Assembly (NCBI RefSeq): GCF_050433385.1
Contig: NZ_JBNPXI010000003.1
Span: 310,001-374,000 of the forward strand
Direction of reading: 5' to 3'
Source: Brassicibacter mesophilus
Lineage (GTDB): Bacteria; Bacillota; Clostridia; Tissierellales; Proteiniboraceae
Length of the DNA stretch: 64,000 nucleotides
Shown: positions 52,373 through 62,500 of the stretch, one piece after another
How positions within the stretch are numbered: position 1 is the stretch's first letter
Layout: each line of letters opens with the position of its first letter
Translations under genes and position numbers: made by a program
The notes under the pieces: generated by a model
What the model was told of the DNA's origin: nothing
Database searches by the model: none
The model's input: only the letters and a program-made list of their open reading frames with translations

Positions 52373-54602
52373 TTATTTAGCTAAATCACATCCCATAGAG
52401 ACTATTCAACAACATACAGATAAATTATTAAAAAATTATGAAAAGCTAAAGTATATATATCCTAATCTAGATATAGATTGGGATATATTATACCGTGCAT
52501 GTGTTTATCATGATCTTGGCAAGATGAATTTAAAGTTTCAAGATAAAATTGAAAAGAGGAAAATATGGAAAAATGAAATACCCCATGGAATTTTAAGTCT
52601 TGCGTTTATAGATTATGAAGAATTAGAAGAGTTAGGGTATACAGATGAAAAAATAAAAATTCTTTTTCATTCTATTGGATATCATCATGAGAGGGAACTA
52701 AATTATACTGATGAAGGATTAGAAGAGGAAATTGAATTATTAAAAAATGAGTTTGAAAACTTCAAATATGACAAACTGGATAGTCAAGTAATTTTAGATG
52801 AAATAGAAGAATCATTTTTTATTAAAAATGATAGAATATATCAACAAAACAATGAAAAAATATTTTTTGAATATATTTTAATTAAAGGTTTACTAAATAG
52901 ACTTGATTATGCTGCTAGCGGATATATTGATGTTGAAAAAGAAAACAACTTTTTAATCAATTCACTTGAAAATTTATTACAAGAATGGAAAGAGTATGAT
53001 CCAAAATCTAATTGGAATAAGTTACAAATGCACATGATAGAAAATAGAGATAATAATGTAATTGCTATAGCTGAGACTGGTATGGGAAAAACAGAAGCAG
53101 GGTTATTATGGATAGGAGATCATAAAGGCTTTTTCACTCTTCCTCTAAAAACTGCTATTAATGCTATGTATGATAGAGTGGCAAATAAAATTATAAAAAA
53201 GGATTTTGATAATAAAGTAGGGTTACTACACTCTGATACATATAGCGAATATTTTAACAGAAATTTAGAAGAAATAGAGATTGATGAATACTATAATAAA
53301 ACAAAACAATTATCATTACCTCTTACAATTTGTACATTAGATCAAATATTTGACTTTGTATATAGATATAGAGGATTTGAACCTAAACTTGCAACTTTAG
53401 CATATTCAAAAATAGTAATTGATGAGGTACAAATGTATGCCCCTGATTTACTAGCATACTTAATAGTAGGGTTATCTTATGTTAATAAAGTAGGAGGTAA
53501 GTTTGCAATATTGACAGCTACACTTCCACCTATAGTAGAAGATTTATTAAAAAGAGAAGGAATAGATTTTGTTCCATCAAAAACATTTACAAAGGAAAAT
53601 AGAATAAGACATAGCATGAGGGTTATAGAGAAAAAGTTAGATACAAAATATGTAGTGGATTTATATAATAAAAATAAAGTGTTAGTTATATGTAATACGG
53701 TAAAAGAAGCACAACGAATTTATCAAGAGCTAAAAGAAAATTACAGTATAGAAAATGTGAATTTATTTCATAGTAATTTTATTAAAAGGGATCGTAAAGA
53801 AAAAGAAAAACAAATACTTAAGATTGGAGATAAAGATTTAAAGGGAGATGGAATATGGGTAACTACTCAGGTGGTAGAGGCATCCTTAGATATTGATTTT
53901 GACATACTTATTACAGAGTTATCTGATTTAAATGGGTTATTTCAAAGAATGGGTAGATGTTATAGGAGTAGACCATTTAATCAAGAAGGCTACAATTGTT
54001 ATGTATTTAATGGAGGAGAAAAAGATTGTAATGGTGTAGGATATTTTATAGACAAAGATATTTTTAAATTATCTAAAAAAGCATTAAAAAATATAGATGG
54101 GAAACTAGAAGAAAAACAGAAAATGGAATTAGTTAAAAGCTTATATACAATAGAACAACTAAAAGATACAAAGTATTATAAAGATATAGTAGATAACATA
54201 AAGTATGTAAAAAGTATAACGGATTATGAATTGTCCAAAAGTGAAACTAAAAAAAGATTTAGAAATATTAAATCCACAACAATTATACCCAAAAATATAT
54301 ATGATGAAAATATTGAAGAAATAAAAAGATATGTTCAGGTTTTATCTATACAATATGATCAGGTATTGACACAAGAAGAAAGAAAAGAGTTAAGAAACAA
54401 AAAAATTAGAGCTAGAAGTGATTTGATGAATTTTACAGCAAGTGTTCCTGATAGAGAAGTGAAAAATAATATAGTAGATCAAGTTGAAATAAGCAAATAT
54501 GAGAGCATACCAATATTAAATTGTAATTACTCAAGTAAAATAGGAATTCAGTATATAAAACCAAATATTACGCCAAGAGATTTCTCAGATAAATTTATAT
54601 AA
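52365..54602 (+). CDS. cas3: Cas3 HD nuclease-helicase
   Basis: 745 residues. The HD nuclease domain (1 to about 200) has His9, HT at 17-18, His49-Asp50 in VYHDLGKMN and His in HSIGYHHERE. The SF2 helicase has Walker A ETGMGKT (Gly239-Thr243), DEVQ (353-356) in place of DEAD/DEAH, a TATLPP motif, and motif VI region EASLDIDFD...LFQRMGRCYR. The HD and helicase are fused in one chain, the standard type I form. It is recruited by Cascade to degrade the target. All core motifs look intact. Confidence 0.93.
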   Translation: MNNYLAKSHPIETIQQHTDKLLKNYEKLKYIYPNLDIDWDILYRACVYHDLGKMNLKFQDKIEKRKIWKNEIPHGILSLAFIDYEELEELGYTDEKIKILFHSIGYHHERELNYTDEGLEEEIELLKNEFENFKYDKLDSQVILDEIEESFFIKNDRIYQQNNEKIFFEYILIKGLLNRLDYAASGYIDVEKENNFLINSLENLLQEWKEYDPKSNWNKLQMHMIENRDNNVIAIAETGMGKTEAGLLWIGDHKGFFTLPLKTAINAMYDRVANKIIKKDFDNKVGLLHSDTYSEYFNRNLEEIEIDEYYNKTKQLSLPLTICTLDQIFDFVYRYRGFEPKLATLAYSKIVIDEVQMYAPDLLAYLIVGLSYVNKVGGKFAILTATLPPIVEDLLKREGIDFVPSKTFTKENRIRHSMRVIEKKLDTKYVVDLYNKNKVLVICNTVKEAQRIYQELKENYSIENVNLFHSNFIKRDRKEKEKQILKIGDKDLKGDGIWVTTQVVEASLDIDFDILITELSDLNGLFQRMGRCYRSRPFNQEGYNCYVFNGGEKDCNGVGYFIDKDIFKLSKKALKNIDGKLEEKQKMELVKSLYTIEQLKDTKYYKDIVDNIKYVKSITDYELSKSETKKRFRNIKSTTIIPKNIYDENIEEIKRYVQVLSIQYDQVLTQEERKELRNKKIRARSDLMNFTASVPDREVKNNIVDQVEISKYESIPILNCNYSSKIGIQYIKPNITPRDFSDKFI

Positions 54603-54616
54603 GGTAGAGTGATAAT

Positions 54617-55108
54617 ATGAAAAAAATAACAGGTGTAATGGTTTACTACTACTTTGTTTGCAAAAGAAAGCTATGGCTTTTTAACAATGATCTTACTATG
54701 GAACAAAATAGTGACTTAGTAGGTATGGGGAAACTGCTGGATGAGACATCTTACAAAAGAGAAAAGAAAAATATATTGATAGATGAAAATATTAATATTG
54801 ACTTTTTAAAAGACTGGAAAGTGATACATGAAGTAAAGAAATCACGAAAAATAGAAGAAGCTTCAAAATGGCAATTAAAATATTACATATGGTTGCTAAA
54901 AGAAAAAGGCGTAGATATTGAAAAGGGTATATTAGATTATCCACTTTTGAAGAAAAGAGAAGATGTGTTTCTAGGCATAGAAGATGAACAGCAGCTACAG
55001 ATAATTCTAGGTGAAATAGAGGATATATTATTATTACAATTACCACCAAAGACTAATAAAAAAAACATATGTAAAAAATGTGCCTATTATGAACTTTGTT
55101 TTATATAG
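54617..55108 (+). CDS. cas4: Cas4 exonuclease (adaptation)
   Basis: 163 residues. GVMVYYYFVCKRKLWLF has the first cluster Cys (Cys15). The C-terminal CKKCAYYELC has the other three (Cys152, 155, 161), giving the Fe-S cluster. The RecB-like centre includes DETSYKR, EVKKSRKIEEASKWQLKYYI with the QxxxY-like motif. Cas4 trims prespacers and checks the PAM during acquisition. It lies 14 bases after cas3 and 9 bases before cas1. Confidence 0.9.
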   Translation: MKKITGVMVYYYFVCKRKLWLFNNDLTMEQNSDLVGMGKLLDETSYKREKKNILIDENINIDFLKDWKVIHEVKKSRKIEEASKWQLKYYIWLLKEKGVDIEKGILDYPLLKKREDVFLGIEDEQQLQIILGEIEDILLLQLPPKTNKKNICKKCAYYELCFI

Positions 55109-55117
55109 GAGGTCACC

Positions 55118-56110
55118 ATGGGAGAAACTTTTTATATTTTTAAAGATGGAGATTTGAGAAGAAAAGATAACAATATAATTGCTAAAACCAAAGAAGGAGA
55201 TAAGAAAAATTTAAAAGCTGAGGTTACAGATGAAATATATTTGTTTGGAGAGATAGGAATGAATACAAAGCTGCTTAACTTTCTATCTCAACAAAAAATA
55301 GTTATGCATATATTTAATTATTATGGATTTTACAGTGGGAGCTTTTATCCGAGAGAAACGAATATAAGTGGATATCTACTAGTTAAACAAGTAAAAAGCT
55401 ATGATGATGTTAAAAAAAGAGTTAGTATTGCTAAAGAAATATTAAAGTCAGCTGCGTATAACATATATAGAAATTTAAGATATTATAACGGTAGGGGTGT
55501 TGAATTAGATACCTCTATGAAAGAAATACAGAGCTTGATAAACAGACTAGATTTTGGTGAAAGTATAAATGAACTAATGGGTATAGAAGGCAATATAAGG
55601 AAAATATATTATTCAACATGGAACAGTATTGTAAAACAAGATATAAACTTTGAAAAACGGGTTAAAAGACCACCAGATAATATGATTAATTCATTGCTTT
55701 CATTTGTAAATAGCCTTATATACACAACTGTACTGTCTGAAATATATAAAACTCAGCTAAATCCAACAGTAAGTTTTTTACACGAGCCTGGAACAAAAAG
55801 ATTCTCATTATGCTTGGATATTGCAGAAATATTTAAGCCATTGATTGGAGAACGAATGATATTTTCATTATTAAATAAAAATCAGATTACAGAGGAAGAT
55901 TTTGATAAAGAATCAAACTTTATATATTTAAAAGAGACTGGTAAAAAGAAGATACTAATGGAATATGATAGACGGCTTGAGCAAACTATAGCTCACAGAG
56001 ACTTAGGACGAGATGTTTCTTATAGATATCTAATTAGATTAGAATGCTATAAGCTTATAAAAGATATTATAGGAGAAAAAGCTTATAGTGGATTTAAAAT
56101 TTGGTGGTGA
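55118..56110 (+). CDS. cas1: Cas1 integrase
   Basis: 330 residues, normal length for type I-B Cas1. Metal-binding residues are recognisable: Glu157 (GIEGNIRKIYY), His222 (FLHEPGTKRFS) and Asp234 with Glu237 (LDIAEIFKPLI). The N-terminal beta domain is followed by the helical catalytic domain. AGGAGGTCACC precedes ATG 55118. Intact motifs with an immediate cas2 neighbour indicate an adaptation-competent locus, consistent with the very long array. Confidence 0.94.
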   Translation: MGETFYIFKDGDLRRKDNNIIAKTKEGDKKNLKAEVTDEIYLFGEIGMNTKLLNFLSQQKIVMHIFNYYGFYSGSFYPRETNISGYLLVKQVKSYDDVKKRVSIAKEILKSAAYNIYRNLRYYNGRGVELDTSMKEIQSLINRLDFGESINELMGIEGNIRKIYYSTWNSIVKQDINFEKRVKRPPDNMINSLLSFVNSLIYTTVLSEIYKTQLNPTVSFLHEPGTKRFSLCLDIAEIFKPLIGERMIFSLLNKNQITEEDFDKESNFIYLKETGKKKILMEYDRRLEQTIAHRDLGRDVSYRYLIRLECYKLIKDIIGEKAYSGFKIWW

Positions 56111-56114
56111 TTAA

Positions 56115-56393
56115 ATGTACGTTGTTTTAATGTATGATATAATGATGGATGAAGGTGGAGCCAAGGTACAGAGAAATACATTTAAAATATGCAAAAGATA
56201 TTTAACACATATTCAAATGTCTGTGTTTGAAGGTAATTTGACAGAGCTTAATCTAATGAAGTTGAAAAAAGAGCTAAATCAATTTATAAGAAATAACAAA
56301 GATTCTCTTATTATATTTAAGAGTAGAGATGAAAAATGGTTGACTAAAGAGTTTTTAGGAATTATAGATGATAAAACATCTAATTTTTTTTAG
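56115..56393 (+). CDS. cas2: Cas2
   Basis: 92 residues with a ferredoxin-like fold. MYVVLMYDIMMDEGGAKVQR carries the conserved Asp8 after the first strand. KICKRYLTHIQMSVFEGNLT is the typical second block. Cas2 bridges two Cas1 dimers in the integration complex. The start is ATG 56115, 4 bases after cas1, with GGTGGTG upstream. It is the last cas gene; the leader begins right after its stop. Confidence 0.94.
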   Translation: MYVVLMYDIMMDEGGAKVQRNTFKICKRYLTHIQMSVFEGNLTELNLMKLKKELNQFIRNNKDSLIIFKSRDEKWLTKEFLGIIDDKTSNFF

Positions 56394-56578
56394 AAATCAG
56401 TATGTCGACCTATAATAGTGTAAAAACCATTGGAGATAGACAATATTAGTATATATCATCAATATAAAGCTTTTATCTTAAATAATAATTAAAAGTATAG
56501 CTTGTAATGACAAATGAAATCTAGATAGACAGAAAGATCAAGTATAAGCTAGTTTTATCAATGGTTTAAATGGAACGC
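56394..56578 (+). promoter_or_regulatory. CRISPR leader
   Basis: 185 bases of AT-rich non-coding DNA between cas2 and the first repeat. It should contain the array promoter and the Cas1-Cas2 integration signals. TATAAT-like AT runs are present (for example CTATAATAG at 56409-56417), but no single promoter stands out. Its place on the cas side sets the direction of the array: new spacers enter at 56579 and transcription runs rightwards. Confidence 0.75.
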
Positions 56579-59500
56579 CTTTTAATAGAACTACAGTAGA
56601 ATGTAAAGATCTGCGGGAACAGAAAGGTCCAAATAAAGAGTTTTCTTTTAATAGAACTACAGTAGAATGTAAAGACAGATAACTCTGATTCTCTTGCAAG
56701 TTTTCTTATTCTTTTAATAGAACTACAGTAGAATGTAAAGTCTTGTAAGTCAGAGATGAGTATAGGTTTTGTTTGTCTTTTAATAGAACTACAGTAGAAT
56801 GTAAAGATTGTAGCATCACCTATCTTTAATACATCAGCTGCACTTTTAATAGAACTACAGTAGAATGTAAAGTATTCAGCCCCCCTTATCTGCATTCAAA
56901 CAATTCACACTTTTAATAGAACTACAGTAGAATGTAAAGTCCAGTCAATTTCAACAAAATTTTTATATAGACGACTTTTAATAGAACTACAGTAGAATGT
57001 AAAGTGATGTTGCGTTCAAGTGACACTTTGTATATTTATACTTTTAATAGAACTACAGTAGAATGTAAAGACAATCATATATACTAATAGTATAGATACT
57101 TATGTCCCTTTTAATAGAACTACAGTAGAATGTAAAGAGCGACAGGCAGTAGAATAATAGAAATGTCTAAGGCTTTTAATAGAACTACAGTAGAATGTAA
57201 AGTCCAACTACTCCTACGGCGTGTTGAGTTGCAAAAACTTTTAATAGAACTACAGTAGAATGTAAAGTCCTAGCACCTTTCATCACCTACCTCTCATTTA
57301 CAACCTTTTAATAGAACTACAGTAGAATGTAAAGTCTAATATCGGTTTCGAACCTTCGATTTCTTGGTCCTTTTAATAGAACTACAGTAGAATGTAAAGC
57401 ATATTCCCGCCACAGTTAATTAGCCATTTCGATGGCCTTTTAATAGAACTACAGTAGAATGTAAAGAAAATAAAACTCTAATACTATTACACTACACACT
57501 ACTTTTAATAGAACTACAGTAGAATGTAAAGTATCTCAAACAAATTGAAGACATCACAAAAGATGAGCTTTTAATAGAACTACAGTAGAATGTAAAGACT
57601 TTTCTTTAATACCTTTATTTTTTCAATAGCTTCTTTTAATAGAACTACAGTAGAATGTAAAGATAGGAACTGCAAAATTAGGCTTCGTTAGTGATATACT
57701 TTTAATAGAACTACAGTAGAATGTAAAGAATTTACTTGCTTGTAAGACAGATAGATTAGATATTTCTTTTAATAGAACTACAGTAGAATGTAAAGTACTG
57801 ATGTTGTGCCTATTACTGATGATATAGACCTCTTTTAATAGAACTACAGTAGAATGTAAAGAAACTCTACAGAGCGCTCTAGAATTGTAAGAAATTCACT
57901 TTTAATAGAACTACAGTAGAATGTAAAGTCCAACGCAAAATATTTAAGAATAACAGTCTCTATCTTTTAATAGAACTACAGTAGAATGTAAAGTTACTAA
58001 ACAGATGATACATGATGTTGCTAGTTCTTCTTTTAATAGAACTACAGTAGAATGTAAAGGCTTATACAATCTATGACGAAGATGTACCTCAAAACTTTTA
58101 ATAGAACTACAGTAGAATGTAAAGGAAATTATGTTTTCAACAGAGCAAGAAAAAGACATATATCTTTTAATAGAACTACAGTAGAATGTAAAGATAGAAG
58201 CCAAAAAAGCTATACAAGGTGGAAGGCTACTTTTAATAGAACTACAGTAGAATGTAAAGCCTAGAAGACAATTTGCAAACATTTTGCTAACATACTTTTA
58301 ATAGAACTACAGTAGAATGTAAAGGCTCTATTTATAAGCAGACAAGGAAATAGACTTTCTACTTTTAATAGAACTACAGTAGAATGTAAAGGTAATTACT
58401 CCAAGAGGTAAAGTTATCGAAGTGATTCTTTTAATAGAACTACAGTAGAATGTAAAGTCTGTAACATGTTTGCAAAATCTACTTTAATATATTCTTTTAA
58501 TAGAACTACAGTAGAATGTAAAGTTTATTATATCAAGTGAATACAGAATTAATGATTTACTTTTAATAGAACTACAGTAGAATGTAAAGAGATTTGATGG
58601 ATAAAGTTTATGTAGAAACAAAAAAACTTTTAATAGAACTACAGTAGAATGTAAAGAGGTGTGGGGCAGAAGTAAAAGAAAGAGTTGAATAGGCTTTTAA
58701 TAGAACTACAGTAGAATGTAAAGTATGTAATGATATATGACAAGCAAAATGCAGATAGGCTTTTAATAGAACTACAGTAGAATGTAAAGTAATGTTTCAA
58801 AATTATCAAATATAAATTCTAATTCTCTTTTAATAGAACTACAGTAGAATGTAAAGAAGCAGGAATATGTAAACAGAGGTTATTTTGAAGTGCTTTTAAT
58901 AGAACTACAGTAGAATGTAAAGATTGCTGAAGAAGTTAAGAGCGTATTATCTAATGCACTTTTAATAGAACTACAGTAGAATGTAAAGTTTTCTACGGAG
59001 AAGTAGACAGTAGAAAGGGGAATTGCTTTTAATAGAACTACAGTAGAATGTAAAGATCAATACTTTTTATTTTTCTAAGAAAGTGTTTCCACTTTTAATA
59101 GAACTACAGTAGAATGTAAAGGAGGACTTTAGGCAAGAGATGCTAGAAGCAAGAGAACTTTTAATAGAACTACAGTAGAATGTAAAGGAAGATTTACTAG
59201 ACAACTTGGTTCTTACTGGCGAACTTTTAATAGAACTACAGTAGAATGTAAAGCATAATTTCATTTAACTTATCAATTAATTTTTTAACCCTTTTAATAG
59301 AACTACAGTAGAATGTAAAGGGAGGTTGAGTGATGAATGTTTTAAGGGATGGCATAGCTTTTAATAGAACTACAGTAGAATGTAAAGGCTCTTACAGCCT
59401 TAACATTTAGCTTTAAATCTTCACTTTTAATAGAACTACAGTAGAATGTAAAGGTATGATAGGTAATTTTGAATACAATGATATAGAAACTTTTAATAGA

Positions 59501-62500
59501 ACTACAGTAGAATGTAAAGCTGAGTAAATAGTCAGAACTTCTTAACTTTCTTTTGCTTTTAATAGAACTACAGTAGAATGTAAAGCTGAGTAAATAGTCA
59601 GAACTTCTTAACTTTCTTTTGCTTTTAATAGAACTACAGTAGAATGTAAAGNNNNNNNNNNNNNNNNNNNNNNNNNNNNNNNNNNNNNNNNNNNNNNNNN
59701 NNNNNNNNNNNNNNNNNNNNNNNNNNNNNNNNNNNNNNNNNNNNNNNNAAGGCCTATTAAGCTGTTGTAAATGCTATTACTTCATTCTTTTAATAGAACT
59801 ACAGTAGAATGTAAAGTTTGTCATAGCTGAATATTCATCACATTCATATACTTCTTTTAATAGAACTACAGTAGAATGTAAAGGGCTGAAAAGAGTCTTG
59901 GTTCTGGTACAGGTGAATTACTTTTAATAGAACTACAGTAGAATGTAAAGAAGAAACAAAAGGAATATAAAGACTATCTAGCATCCTTTTAATAGAACTA
60001 CAGTAGAATGTAAAGTTATCATATTTGCTAGTTTCCCATCAGAATGAATACTTTTAATAGAACTACAGTAGAATGTAAAGATATTTTAGCAAGCAGGGGA
60101 GTAAGACAACTTACATCCTTTTAATAGAACTACAGTAGAATGTAAAGCCTAACTGTAAATTTAGCAATCAGTATTGTTGTAACTTTTAATAGAACTACAG
60201 TAGAATGTAAAGGAGGAAGGTTTTGTAACTGAGCGTTCAGATAAAAAAGCTTTTAATAGAACTACAGTAGAATGTAAAGAAGGAAGAAGAAAAAATTCAT
60301 GAAGAAGTCCTTAAGCTTTTAATAGAACTACAGTAGAATGTAAAGATAGAATAACTAATCAAGGCGTTAACGCTTAATTTTCTTTTAATAGAACTACAGT
60401 AGAATGTAAAGGAGATAAAGATATATACCTAAACTCTACAGAGCGCTCCTTTTAATAGAACTACAGTAGAATGTAAAGGTTTCATAATCTTATACCTCCT
60501 TAATAACTCTCAATTCTTTTAATAGAACTACAGTAGAATGTAAAGGGAGTTAATAGGAAAGTGGGAAAAAGAACAAGGAGACTTTTAATAGAACTACAGT
60601 AGAATGTAAAGTTTGCATTTGCTCGAATGCACAAAATACAATCATTGCTTTTAATAGAACTACAGTAGAATGTAAAGTTAATTGAAGCTGCATTGTTGTT
60701 ACTAAATACGTTGCTTTTAATAGAACTACAGTAGAATGTAAAGTTGCTAATTGACCTCTCAAAAACATCTAATATGATAGCTTTTAATAGAACTACAGTA
60801 GAATGTAAAGTTGGATATTTAAAGAAAAACGTGTCTTTAGTAAGTCTTTTAATAGAACTACAGTAGAATGTAAAGTGGTTTTTAGCATATTCTATTAGTT
60901 CAGCTATTATACTTTTAATAGAACTACAGTAGAATGTAAAGTCTGAAATAAAAAGTGTTGAAAAATTAATAACAGATACTTTTAATAGAACTACAGTAGA
61001 ATGTAAAGCATGAATAGTGCTTAATAATATTATCTCACACTTCATCCTTTTAATAGAACTACAGTAGAATGTAAAGTAAGTACCGTAATTACTCCCAGCA
61101 CCTTGACCAATCCTTTTAATAGAACTACAGTAGAATGTAAAGCTATACTTGCACTCTTTTTCGCTTACATTCTTATAATCTTTTAATAGAACTACAGTAG
61201 AATGTAAAGCTTGTACTACAGCATTCTGAACATGATTTTTTAGTAGCTTTTAATAGAACTACAGTAGAATGTAAAGGTGGTGGAACTTTAAAAATTAATT
61301 TTGATACAGCAACTTTTAATAGAACTACAGTAGAATGTAAAGAAATATCTAGGTACAAATGTAAAGCAAGATTGCAGGCTTTTAATAGAACTACAGTAGA
61401 ATGTAAAGATAGAAAGGGAGAATGAGGATGAATTATATTTACAACCTTTTAATAGAACTACAGTAGAATGTAAAGATGCATATCTCACAGCTGAAATTTC
61501 ATGGTCGTTTCCTTTTAATAGAACTACAGTAGAATGTAAAGTTAGATGGAGCTACTGAATTAGATAACATTGGTCAACTTTTAATAGAACTACAGTAGAA
61601 TGTAAAGTGGGTAATGGTTTAAAACACAAGTCAGAAGATGAAACACTTTTAATAGAACTACAGTAGAATGTAAAGAACTTTAGTTGAAAAAGGGTTGATA
61701 CAAGTTTTTACTTTTAATAGAACTACAGTAGAATGTAAAGCTACTTCTTTAGCAAGGCTTGCAAATATTACTGGCATGACTTTTAATAGAACTACAGTAG
61801 AATGTAAAGGTTGTTGGCCTTGGTGGAGCTGCAACAAAAGCTAGTATACTTTTAATAGAACTACAGTAGAATGTAAAGTGATGATATGGGTGTTACTGAA
61901 ATAAGACTCAGAGCTTTTAATAGAACTACAGTAGAATGTAAAGTCCTTTGGCTTTACAGTAGTTAATAAGACTTTCCTTCTTTTAATAGAACTACAGTAG
62001 AATGTAAAGAAGATAACGCAACTATGAGTTTTAGATATAAGACATACTTTTAATAGAACTACAGTAGAATGTAAAGTCTCATGTTTTCTATGATATTAAT
62101 AGAAATTATATTCTTTTAATAGAACTACAGTAGAATGTAAAGTTGTTTTCTCGCATAAGGTACATACAGCTTATTTCCTTTTAATAGAACTACAGTAGAA
62201 TGTAAAGATAGTAGTAGAAGCAAACAAGCCTAACGAGCATGGTATCTTTTAATAGAACTACAGTAGAATGTAAAGTTCTAGAGCTGGTCTATTTATATTG
62301 CTGCCCGTAAACTTTTAATAGAACTACAGTAGAATGTAAAGTTAGAAAGCGAGGTATAAAGAGTGTGGTATGCAGCTCTTTTAATAGAACTACAGTAGAA
62401 TGTAAAGGGAGGTTGAGTGATGAATGTTTTAAGGGATGGCATACTTTTAATAGAACTACAGTAGAATGTAAAGCTAGAAGGATTAAATGAAAGAGTAATT

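Noticed and set aside
47289..56393. A novel CRISPR subtype.
   Set aside because: Gene order and motifs fit the known Tneap-like subtype I-B; nothing in the effector genes looks unprecedented.
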